Below are positions 26,601 through 38,600 of a DNA stretch of 64,000 bases, in pieces. Where the stretch lies: positions 590,021 to 654,020 of the forward strand of contig NW_019091416.1 in the NCBI RefSeq assembly GCF_001949145.1, written 5' to 3'. The DNA comes from Acanthaster planci. Its lineage: Eukaryota; Echinodermata; Asteroidea; Valvatida; Acanthasteridae. The translations under genes and the position numbers were made by a program. Below the pieces are notes generated by a model. That model saw nothing but the letters and a program-made list of their open reading frames with translations. It searched no databases and had not been told where the DNA came from. Position 1 is the first letter of the stretch. Every line of letters begins with the position of its first letter.

Positions 26601-29600
26601 TTTGTTTAAACTGCCATGGAATGCTGATACCCATAGGTGCTACCTAACCAGCAGGTGGACCCACCTTTTGGGTCTAGGGAAGGGAACAAAGTTGAATGTT
26701 CTTTTGCTACTACAACTGTCTGTTTTTTGTTTTTTTTTCCAATTTGGTTTTCTATTTGTTTCAGATTTATCTGTGTATTTTTGTAAACATGGCATGCCTG
26801 ACACAAGCTTTTGCTTTGTTAGGATTTTCCAACTCTTCTCAAATTAATCTGCTGATGTGTTGTTCTTTTATATCTCATGTTATGAGCCCAGCCACGAAAA
26901 CGAACCCTCCCCTCCCCAGTGCCATTTCTAAATTACTTCCGTTGTTAATCCCTAAGAGATTGGCAATCTAGTCTGGGCAACTTTTCCCCTGCTGGATACA
27001 CCACTCTTTCATACCGTGCTTATACCTGTTGTGTTTTCTGTAATGTAACCCTGCTTTTGCCAACAACCTCTTACTTCTTTTACCTGAAACTCTCCCCCCC
27101 CCACACCGAAAGGTAGCCTTAGGGAACATGGGATTTCCTACATGCAGCTCGTAGTGCCAATCTTCTGTCACAAATAGCATTGCATGTATCATAAATCTGT
27201 GCTGCCTTTTTTTTCTGTTTTGCTTCGTTTTTTGGGGGGCTTTTTTTTCTCATTTTGTTATATTCAAATTTCCTTGTATTCACAACATAAAGCAGAAAGA
27301 AAGAGGTACCCATTGGTTGACATTGTCGTATTTAGATCACTAAAAAAAGGCAACATTTAATATACGTAAGTGTTAGAAATGGAATTTGCTTCAAGTTTCA
27401 AGAGACAAACAGAACTGTTCCTGTAATACAGCACCTCTGGCTGGTCATGTTCCCTTTCTGCCCACCCCTCCTTCAAGCATAATTGTACCAGCCACAATAG
27501 CTTTGATCAAAACTTGTTGGTGTCTGCTTGTGTGAGAGGGCACTGCAGTTAATGACTACTGATGGACGTTTCCATCAGGGAGATGCAAATTCAAACAGCT
27601 TGCTTTCCCCTTCATTAATCTCCTTCTAGTCTAGCAGGAAGTTGGGTTCCAGTCCCACCCAAGCAAGCACAGTATCTTACTGAAGAGCTCTTAGAAAGCA
27701 TTGGGTATCACTGTTGAAGTTAAGTCCATCACAAGTCCCTGCAAGGCCACCACAAGTCATCCAGTTTTTTAGCCAAGTCACAGGCTGTTCAAGTGAACTG
27801 TGACAGTGTTCACCCTGTTGCTTGTTATTGTCTTTTGAAAGGGCTTGTAACTAGACTCCCGAATGGGCTTGTAACTGGACTCCAGAATGGGCTTATAACT
27901 GGACTTATAAAGGGAGTTTGGCTGGACTTGACTTTAACGCTACTGACCAATTAAGTAATGAATGGTAAAAGGCAGAACTGACTACTGAAATTTGCGTGCC
28001 ACAGTGTAACATTCAATGAACAGTCAACAATATTTTTTCCTTTCTTTTTCTGTTTTGAACAGTGGCACTCAGTCGAAGAAAGCATTGAAGAAGCCACCGT
28101 GGTTGAGTAATTTTAGTGAGTATCACACCCCTTTTGAACAACCCTTTCACTTTCCTTGTATTTTTCAGAATTCTTTTCGTGCACATTTTCCATATTGATA
28201 CATTTTTATGGAGCAAATTTTATGTAATTTGTGGTAGTTACTATTTTTTTATCTCTTGTTCATCTTAAAATGATGAATTGAGTGTGAAAGTTAAAGGTAT
28301 GTCTTTGTCAAAAATGATGTAAATTGGAAGTGCGGCTTTGAGATCCATCCTTGGAAACAGTGCCTGTAATTCAAAAGATTTCACACCCTTTTTTTTTTCA
28401 AACTTTTTTGCTTGATGATAACAATAATTGACAACCAAATCCATTAACCAGTGTTTTTGGAAATCACACATCAGTCTTTTATTTTCCTTTTTATCTTTCT
28501 GTTTACCTGTTGAAAAGATGATGAAAATACTACAGCAGACCCCGAACCAAGCAGTGACCTCATCCATGCAGGAGAAGACGAGAAGGAAGACGATGCAGCC
28601 AGTGAGTGTAATTGACCTTGTTTCCTTCCCCCACTTGTACTTTTAGACTAAGAAGATTGCCAAGAATTGAGGACTTTCCGTTTCCGTTGTACTGTTGTAC
28701 ATATTTCAACAGTGGTACGGGCATATGCAGCTCACATCTGTTTCTAAAGATGTACTTTGTGTTTGGGACTTTATGCCCCTGAGGCAAAGTACATCTTGGT
28801 ACGCCAGGGCTCTTTTCCAATACTTAACTTCATCTCCGTCTCAGGCTTCGTTCCCAAAACCAATCCCCGATTGTGGGCCTGAAGCGTTTAAATTAAATTG
28901 GATTACTGTAATTTCTGGCTCTCTTGCATCTTATTTGATGCTTTGTGGCACTATTAAACTAATTACTGCGCTTACAGCTTCAACGTCAGCTAGTTAAAAA
29001 ACAGTTGAAGCCTGAGACGGAGCCGAAGTTGAGTATTGGAAAACGGCCTAAGTCATAAGTCAGCTATTTCACAAAGGCAAATAATTGAAAGAAGTCTGTA
29101 CCCGAGAACGCAGTCTGTACTTAGTACCACAGTGTAAAATTTGAAAGCCTAATTCGTGAGATTGTTGGTTTACTTGTGCATCTGAAGGGTTGCTAGCGGA
29201 CGAGCATGAGGACACAAGGTGGAGGCAGCGGGACGTCTCAATCGGAGACAGTGACGATTTGGAGGAGGAGCCTGTTGGCAGTAGGAGGCGGGCCCAGTGG
29301 CGGGCCCAGAGAGAGCTGAGCTTGGAAGAGTCCTGGTCCTCGCTGAACCTCTTCAACAAATCCCAGATGGGACGGATCTCCGCCAACGTCAACACCGACG
29401 TCGCCGGTGTGTTGTTATGAGTTGTTAGGTTACCGAAGAAAGTTGAGGGCCAGTGTGTGCCTGCCATGGAAGCAGATGCGCATAAAAATTATTTCTGTCT
29501 TGGAGTATTTTGCAGTAAAGTTTGCCAGAGTTGAAATGTGTCACGGTTCTAGTGTCTAGCAGTTAACCAGTAGTGTATGTGTACTTAGGTGATTCACTTG

Positions 29601-32600
29601 ATGAATACCTGACTGGACGAAAGTTGGCACAGCTGGAAGAAGCTAAAGATGATAGCAGGTACATCAGTTTGTTCGTTGTCGTCGTTCACCTATCAAAAGA
29701 AAAAGTTGCCAAAGTTTGAATAGATCATCAGCCCTCGATGTCCTCATGGTATTGGTGGTAAAACTGTCCAGGGATGGATGCCTTGTCTTGAACTCTAATA
29801 CCCCAAATCTATCCAAATCTGGTGTCTGATTTTCAGGACTGTACACAGCCCAGCCGCGTGTACTTTACATGGGGCTTTATAATTGATTGATTCCCTAGTT
29901 TTTCTGAGGTACAAAGAAAGTGTCATTGGTTTGCTGCTCAGTGTGGCATTCAGGATGGTTCTTAGCTCTAATGTCAGGAGAGTTTGGGTGAATGCCCACA
30001 CGGGATACATCTAGACTGAGTTACTTTCAGTGTTGCCCAGGCCATCACCAGTCCCCACATGTCCCTACAAACACATCACAAGTCATTCCAAATCACTGCC
30101 ATGCATGAGAGCATTCAGCTCTTCCCGTCGCCCAAGACCAGTATTGTAGTCAAGACAACCAGTTACAAAACTAGTCACAAATAACAGGTTGAAGATTGAC
30201 ACATGAATGCTTTTGGGTGCAGTTCATTTCAGTGGTTTGTGACTTGAATTCTTGATATCGTGTTAGTCTTGCAATGATCGTTTTGGGTCTCGTGATAGTC
30301 TCAAGGGACATCCACACTCAGAATTTTGTTTCTTTCCACAGTGATGAGTTCGAGATTCCCTTGTTACCGATGGGACAGAGACTAACCATCAACATCCGCA
30401 CGACGTGGGGTGACAAACATTACATTGGTCTCAACGGAATTGAGATCTTCAAGAGTGACGGGGAACCAGTCAATATAGTTGAGGTGTGTGTCAGAAAACC
30501 GTTACTTGATTTAACCCTGCCAATCATGTTCCCACAGTAAGCAAGAAAAACAGGTTTTTTTAAAAAAGAGTTTTGAAGATGACTTATATCAAGGAATCAT
30601 TTTGCATGAAAAGCAACTTCTAATTATTGGCAGACCCCATCTCACCCCTTAGTTCCTGAACCCTAACGCTCTTAACTTGTAACATAAACATCCCTCTATA
30701 GACAAATATATTGACCATGATACTGCTGTCACTGGTCGTTTGCAGTGGCCCCCACCAATGGCGGTGAGCATTGTGATATGTATTTTGAAGAGCACAGTGT
30801 TTTCCACCATTCAAGGGGGCCATCGGATATATGCCACAAAAAGAGTTTGAAAACTCACTAACACAACAAAAGAGGCATGGGCGTACCTTTGTAGCTTTTG
30901 ACAGCAATAAATCTTTGCAGTTATGTTACCTGTTTCGGCCTTATTTTCTCTGATCCACATCCTTTTTTCTGTAATGGCCATTTGCAGATCTCAGCTGACC
31001 CCAGTGACATCAACATCTTACCCGACTACGGCAACGACCCTCGTGTGGTATCCAACCTCATCGATGGTGTGAACCGCACTAGGGATGACACCCACATGTG
31101 GTTGGCTCCCTATACGCCAGGCACCAACCACTTCATACAAGTGGTGTTCGAGTCGCCAGCCAAAGTGGCTATGATAAGAATATGGGTGGGTTAAATATTT
31201 TGGTTGTTATTTAATTTATATTCTTCATGGGTTCTCTATGGTGTGGGGATTTTAGTGGTATTGTGAATTGTGTTTTACATGGTGTGGCGTTTTGAGAAAA
31301 TTGATTGTTGTCTGTAATATTTTTGAAAGCATATAGTGTAAATTTCAGAAGTTCTTACATTGGTTTTGTTTGTGATTCACTTACATCTTTCGTGCCTATT
31401 TTTATTCAACTTGTATGCATGGTCGTGGTCCTGTAACAAAAATATGGGGTTTTTTTGCCTATAGAACTACAACAAGTCTCGAATTCACTCTTTCCGAGGA
31501 GCCAGAGATATTGAAATCTCATTGGACGGCCAGTATATCTTCAAAGGAGAGATTGAAAGGTGACCATTTCCTCCTGAAGCATTATTAAACCAAAGGAGTG
31601 ACAACTTTCGAATCAGCAATCCTGCAAAGATAAAAAGAAAGACCCACAGTTTGTTTTGTTTTTTACCACTTTGGCACAGAAATAGTTCAGTGAAAGAAAA
31701 TCAGTTTCAGAAATAGCTGATGGCCGCATCAGAGAGCCAAGGCAAGCAGGCTTGAAACCAAATTCGCACAGTGTACACTTAGTGGTTGTTAAAGACAGGG
31801 AAAGCCAACTACGTGTCCCCAAATCTTTTTGCTTGACGTTAATTTGATTTTCAATTTCATTTGACCTTCCTGCAGGGCCTCGGGCATAGCCGAAGGAGAA
31901 ACGGGCAGTTTTGGTGATGTAAGTCAAGAAATCCATGCTGATTGTTGCCCTATTCAGAGCAAACTAGGAACATACAGACCAGCATTTATATCGGCTCAAG
32001 TATTGAAACTTGGTACAAGGTCATTTTCATCCAGAAAGAATATGAGAGGATTCTTCATTTAAATACTTTTCAAACAACTTGAAAAACACTGTTAACCGGT
32101 TCAGGCTGGGGGCATTTTACAAATGTTGATTCTGCTGGGCCGGAGTATTTTTCATTTTTTCCGTTTTCCAAATTCTTTAAAAATTCATATTTTCATTTAC
32201 TGGACACTTACACCAACATGAATGACTGTCTGGTTTCTACTCTAATCTGACAGACAACATCTATTGACGCCGGAGTATTTCAGCCAGGTCTAGCCTGCTG
32301 CCTTGTAAAAAGAGCCCAATTTGTGTGGTGTTGCGTAATTTTCTTTTGTTCGCAAAACTGGCACTGTGCGCCGTTGACCTCTTTTCAATAGGGGCCAGAT
32401 TAGCGTGTAGCAGTAATGTGTGGCTCATCGCTGCGGTGTTGGAGCGCTTTTGTCCCCGGTGGAAATCCGCTCGCACTGAATGCCACAAACAGTGGTATAC
32501 TGTTTTTAAAAAAAGCTGGATAATCGCCGCTGTTGACAGTGAAAAAATGTTGGTAATTCCCAGCAGCCTGGTCTTTTGTTACGAGTACGGTCTTTTGTTA

Positions 32601-35600
32601 CAAGGCCCAGTTCCCTTTGTCTGATTTCGGACACCCCGGCTGTGCATATAAAGAATATGTGTCCGAAATCGAGCTCCCCAGCAGCATGTGGTTAACTTGT
32701 GAGTGACTAGATGGGATTTGTTAAGCAGTGCAGGAGAAAAACCACATTTTGATGATGAATATATTTTGGTGTCAAATATTTCAAATTTAGACTCTACTCT
32801 CTATGAATACAAACCAGTTGTAGATGATACCGCCTTCACTGCGATCAATATTCATGTTTCTACAGACCATCTTATTTACTGAGGATGAAGACATTCTAGA
32901 GTTAATCTCCAGACACGATGAGGCATACGCTGCTGAGGAGGATTGGTTCAGCTCAAGTCAAGATGAGGACACGACGCCGAGGCCCAAGACGGCCGACCAA
33001 GGAGAGGTTAGTGACCTGCCCCCATCAGCCATCTTTACTTTCCCCACCTCCCTCTTGCCTAATGCCTGGAAGGCTAGTAGAGCGCATCTTGTAGAATACC
33101 GCAGCCTAGTGGTTTTGCTGGTGGACGCACCCTAAGCATGACGATGGTACTTGTGTTCCTTTGGCAAGACACTTTACTACAACCGCCTCGTCCTGCTTAG
33201 AAGAGCAAATGGGTACCTGTGAGGGTGGAGATCAAAATTGTGCCAATTTCAACCTGCTGCAGTTGGTTTATCTCATGACCGAACAGGGGTNNNNNNNNNN
33301 NNNNNNNNNNNNNNNNNNNNNNNNNNNNNNNNNNNNNNNNNNNNNNNNNNNNNNNNNNNNNNNNNNNNNNNNNNNNNNNNNNNNNNNNNNNNNNNNNNNN
33401 NNNNNNNNNNNNNNNNNNNNNNNNNNNNNNNNNNNNNNNNNNNNNNNNNNNNNNNNNNNNNNNNNNNNNNNNNNNNNNNNNNNNNNNNNNNNNNNNNNNN
33501 NNNNNNNNNNNNNNNNNNNNNNNNNNNNNNNNNNNNNNNNNNNNNNNNNNNNNNNNNNNNNNNNNNNNNNNNNNNNNNNNNNNNNNNNNNNNNNNNNNNN
33601 NNNNNNNNNNNNNNNNNNNNNNNNNNNNNNNNNNNNNNNNNNNNNNNNNNNNNNNNNNNNNNNNNNNNNNGTAATATATGTGAAATATTGTAGCACCTTT
33701 GAGTACAAATTGATATATAAGCACCGCTTGTTATGCAGGTGAGCAAATCTGTGTCAAAAAGTTAAAAATGTACGTCAGACATGCAGCTATATGTGCATTG
33801 GCATAGTCTTGGCGATGCTATCCTGGGATTCAAATGAAGGAGAATTATGATCTCGTACATCCAAGGCACAGAACTGGGTGAAAGCGAGAGTTTCAAGAAA
33901 CTTGCTGATCCTTTTCAGGAGCGACCTATGACCCAGGCTCGGATGTTCCGCGACAAGAAGGCGGTCAGGGAAATCAAGGCCGATGATGAACCCACAGTGG
34001 GTGGGGCAGAGTACCACCAGCAGCATCCTGGATTCTTCCCCGGGGACGAGGACATAGAGGGTGATACACAAACCCTTACACCACAACTCACCGGGCCGTT
34101 CACTAGAGCTGACAGCGATGAGGATGTGGTATTCACTTGTAGATGTATGTTTTTGATTTCAGATATTCTGTTGCTTGTGATGAGTTTCAGTTTGTCTTCA
34201 TTTTTCATTTTAGCCATTTTGCTTTTCAATTTGAGGCCAGTTACTACATTTCCACAAAATGTGAGCTAAAATCCAGTTACTCTGAGCTGGCGTCATGGAC
34301 TCTCATTGGCTTGTATCAGTAGATCTTGGAATTTTGAGATAACTGTTTCATCAGAAAGTTGCATTCTTGACAGTGTGAAATAATTTGACGCTTTGCTCTA
34401 CAATTTCAGATTAATGATACCCCTGGACATAGTCAGCTCTACCTGTTTTTATGTCCAATTATGTCAAAATTACCTCAGGATATGTCTTGGTTTTACTTTC
34501 TGTATGATGTTTTGATTGAAATATTTTGTTACCAAAACCCAATGAATGAAGTTAGCAGTAACTATGCAGTAACTGGTTTTCAGGGTTGAAGCCCTTGAAC
34601 AAATCAGACTCTTTTAGAAATCAAAGAACTCCTGTCCACAATTATCATCAGTTACAAGTATTGTTATTTTTTATTTATATTTAATTCTTGAAATATACGT
34701 ATTTCATATCTCTGAATACACACACATTTATTGCAGTCTTGGCGTAAGTAAAGTTCTGTTACAGTTTATGTATTTGATTTTTCAGATCTGAAACTGAATT
34801 TCACCTCCACCTGGGGTGACATCCACTACCTGGGCCTGACTGGCTTGGACATTCTAGATCCAGAGGGGGATGCGATCCCGGTCACTATGGCAATGATGGA
34901 TGCTAAGCCCAGGGACTTGAATCATCTCCCTGGATACGGAAGGGACGACCGCACATTAGACAAGTCAGTTCATCACACCAACATTTTGGACATTTGGAAG
35001 AGGACTTTGACTTTATATCAACTGATTTTTTTTCTCATAGAAAGTGTGGCCTTGTTTGTTTCACATTAATCTGAATCTTGATTGATAATTTGTCGTTGGT
35101 TCACTGATATCAGAACCCACCTAATAGATGGAGGGAACCAGCGATGGGATCACTTATGGAGATCAAGGTCTGTGTGAAATAAACTGGCCCAAAGGCGCTA
35201 TCAGAAACAGTCTTCTAGAGCTACGTCTATGTCTCTTGTCAGTCTGTGCCTGTGTATTATCCGGGATTTAAAAAAAATGATCAGTCAGAAGTTGGTAGAA
35301 AATCAAACTTTCCAAAGGTTTGTCTTTACTATTCATTTTACTTTGTCTTCTCCCCATTTAGGTTAATCGACAATGCCAATGTCACTACCAGTGATGAGCA
35401 CATGTGGCTGATACCATTCACCGAGGGGGAGGATCATATCATCACCATAGATTTTGGCCAGGAGGTGCAGACATCAGGACTGAGAATATGGAACTATAAT
35501 AAGACACCGGAGGACACCTACAGAGGAGTGAGTAAAGAGGAATGAAGCTAGCCTGAAGCTTGTTATCTATACGGGGAAATATCTTTGAGTTGAGTAGGTT

Positions 35601-38600
35601 GGTGCTGTTTCCCAAAGCTTTGATAGAAATGTCATGCACTTGATCTGGGTGGACTCTATGGCCACTTTTGTGTAAGTATATGTGTGTCAACTTAAAATAC
35701 CCAAGTCTGTGAGGTAATGTCTCTTCAGATCATGTAGCTCATGTGGTAGTTAATTGCTTGGGATGGAGTTGTCCTTTGCAACTATTTTAATCTCTGGAAA
35801 CTTATATGAAAATTTATGCAACGTTTATGCAAATTTGTTCAAATTTTCGAGCTTCTGATTTCTTAACCTCCTGTTGCTTTTTTTTTTTTTTTTTGCCAGG
35901 CTAAGATAGTGCATGTCTACATGGACAGCAAAAGGATCTCACCAAGCGAGGGCTACCTGATCAGGAAGGGGCCGGGATACTGCCATTTTGACTTTGCTCA
36001 GGAGATCAGCTTCAGCGATTACAAGTCGACACCTCTACTCAACCAGCAAGCCATGCAAGCAAAGCCAGTGCCAGAGGCCCTGAGGTAGCTGTCTGGGGTT
36101 TTTGTCAGTGGTGCTCTCCAGTTTTGAAAAAAGAAAAATTACTAGACAAATTTGAAATGATTATTTCTATTATGGATGGAGTGAATCTTGCAGAACAATC
36201 TGTAACTGTGGTTTTTGAAGACATTAATTTCTAAAAAAAAAAATCTTGCCAATTATTTTTTAATTCAAACTATATGCACATGGAACCCCCCGGAAAAGAA
36301 TCTGTAATCAAAAGTATTAAATAAGGTGCTTGAAGGAAATGTGATCCTTCTTAAGTTGTCATGGAAAAAACAGGAAATAAAATAGTACTCTGCCAACGTA
36401 CTGGACTGTTTCGTCCACTGACAAGAAGTGACTTTTTTTTTTGTTTAATAGGCAAAGTCTGGTTGCAATGGAGGAGCCCAGTCAGGAGTACGTACCCATG
36501 CACATGCCTTGTGGATGTATCCTTTGAAAGTATATTACCCCCTCTATTGGCTGGATAAAAACGGCCAAGTCCATCCATCAAGAAGCCAACCATGTGTCAC
36601 CAGCATCAGCTACTGTCTGATGAGATTGTTCTCTTTCCCAAATTGCCAGATTGGGACAAGATTGTTGCCCTATCTGAAAGATGTTGGGTAACCTGATACC
36701 ACTGGCGTTGAGCTTTGAAGCTTTTCATGCTGAAGGTAGCAAGTTAAAGAGGTTTGCGGTAGCACCATGCAAGGATGTCTCTTTCTGAGCATGTGCGGTT
36801 CTGAAAAGAACCGGAGGGTACTCAATGTTTCGGACAGAATGCTCTGTCCGTCGTCAGGAGACGACTAATGTTGTACATCACTGGAAGGATAGTTGGGACC
36901 CAATCTAGCAAAAGGAGTCACTAGTCATCGAGTCACTTTTGAGCCAAGGGCCTCTAAAATAATGTAAAACAGTAGAAACTTTCAATGTCACAGTTTTACC
37001 CACATCATGTCCATGGTCCTCAGGAGTGAGTGATGGATCAGAGTAAAGAGTTCAGTTTGCTCATTTTAAAGCAAATTTAAACCAAACTTGCTGAAAAATG
37101 TCTTTAAGACTTTCGGTACGTAGTTACATTTTCTGAGAAAACTGGTTTGTTCTGATGTGGTCAGTGTCACGTATTCATAACCATTCAATTTTTAAAGGGC
37201 ACATTAAAAAGAAAGAATTCTCATCCCAGATATAAAATGACCTTTCATGTGAGTGTTCACTGTTCCTTTCTGAGGATTTCCTTAATCACCTGTTCAGTTG
37301 TTTTCCAGTTGCAGCTGATCTCAACCTGGGGTGATCCTTACTATATTGGCCTGAATGGACTGGAGTTCTATGATGCCAATGGAGACAAGATTGTTCTGAC
37401 AGAGACCAGTATCCTTGATAAACCAGTGTACCGCCCAACCCAACCCAGCCCATTCCAACCCAACCTAACACAACCCAACGCAACCCAATGCAACCCAACC
37501 CAAACCCAACCCAAACTCAACCAAACCCAACCCAAACCTAACCCAACCCAAACCCAACCCAACCAATATCCAAACTCAACCCAACCCCAGTGAAAGTGTG
37601 AATGTCTTTTATTCAACTCAGTTTGGAAGATTTCATTCTTGTTTGCTACTCATATTTATCGAATTCTACCTCCCAACAACCCAAGGGTTGAAACACTTGT
37701 TCATGCATTCATATCGGTACAATGTTCACATTTGTAATGTTAGTCATTCTTATGAAACAGTGCTCAATATCTCACCTCAAAGACTGAAAAACAGGAATGA
37801 TTTTGTCTTAACTGAATTTATCAACCAGATGTAGCAGCGTATCCTTCAAGTGTTAATGTCCTAGAAGATGTGACTGATGACATCCGTACTCCGGACAAAC
37901 TCGTCGACGGCATCAATGATACGTCAGACGGTAGTCACATGTGGCTGGCACCCATACTTCCTCATGTGGTAAGAAAGGGGTAATCAGTCTCTATACCTGC
38001 CTGTTTGGAGTTTGCTGAAAATGCTTCACCCATACCGTCATTTATTGGATACCAGAATTGATCCTTGGCTTAAGGTTGACAGTTTATGAGCAAGTCTAGG
38101 CTTCACAGCTGGAAGGGCGTTGGTCAGTGGACTCATGACCGACAACATCATGTTTGGACATACATCTTAGCTTGAGGCACGGACTAGAAATCCCAATTTG
38201 AAACTTTGGGCTTGATTGCCCAACACATTTTTCTGCTCTGTCTTCTTCTGAGACTCTGGCTGCATCCGAATCTCTTGTCTAGAGCTAGGTCTAGGTCTTC
38301 GCTCCATTGGAAATGTGCGGAGACGCACAGACAATAGACCTAGCCGTAGCTCTGGAAGCCCGTTTTGGACACGGCCTCTGAAGTTTTGACCCAGCATTTT
38401 CATTTTACTTCAGCTTTTTAGTTGAATTCTACTTGAAGCAGTTCAGAAGTTAACCGTGGTAATTAACAGTTGCAGTGTAGTTGGATTTATATTATGTGTG
38501 ATGCAATGCCGGTCTGTCTTCATGAGGGGTTCATGTATACTTTCTGATACCTGTGTCTGCTATCCGTGCAGTTCATAACAAATACATTAAATGCTCTAGG

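Noticed and set aside
25955-28115. Mutually exclusive use of the two similar KATNIP mini-exons
   Set aside because: Phases do not allow it: replacing the 53-nt exon with the 51-nt one would shift the frame at 28518. Only skipping of the 51-nt exon is possible.
33161-33746. Long frames through 33291-33670
   Set aside because: They translate the N gap.
37308-37408. Acceptor TTTTCCAG just before TTGCAGCTG as the start of the KATNIP exon
   Set aside because: It breaks phase with the preceding exon and loses the conserved GF-x-FQ residues. The acceptor at 37297 keeps both.
37286-37616. Repetitive Gly/Leu/Trp/Val-rich frames on the minus strand
   Set aside because: Products of the CCCAA minisatellite, not proteins.
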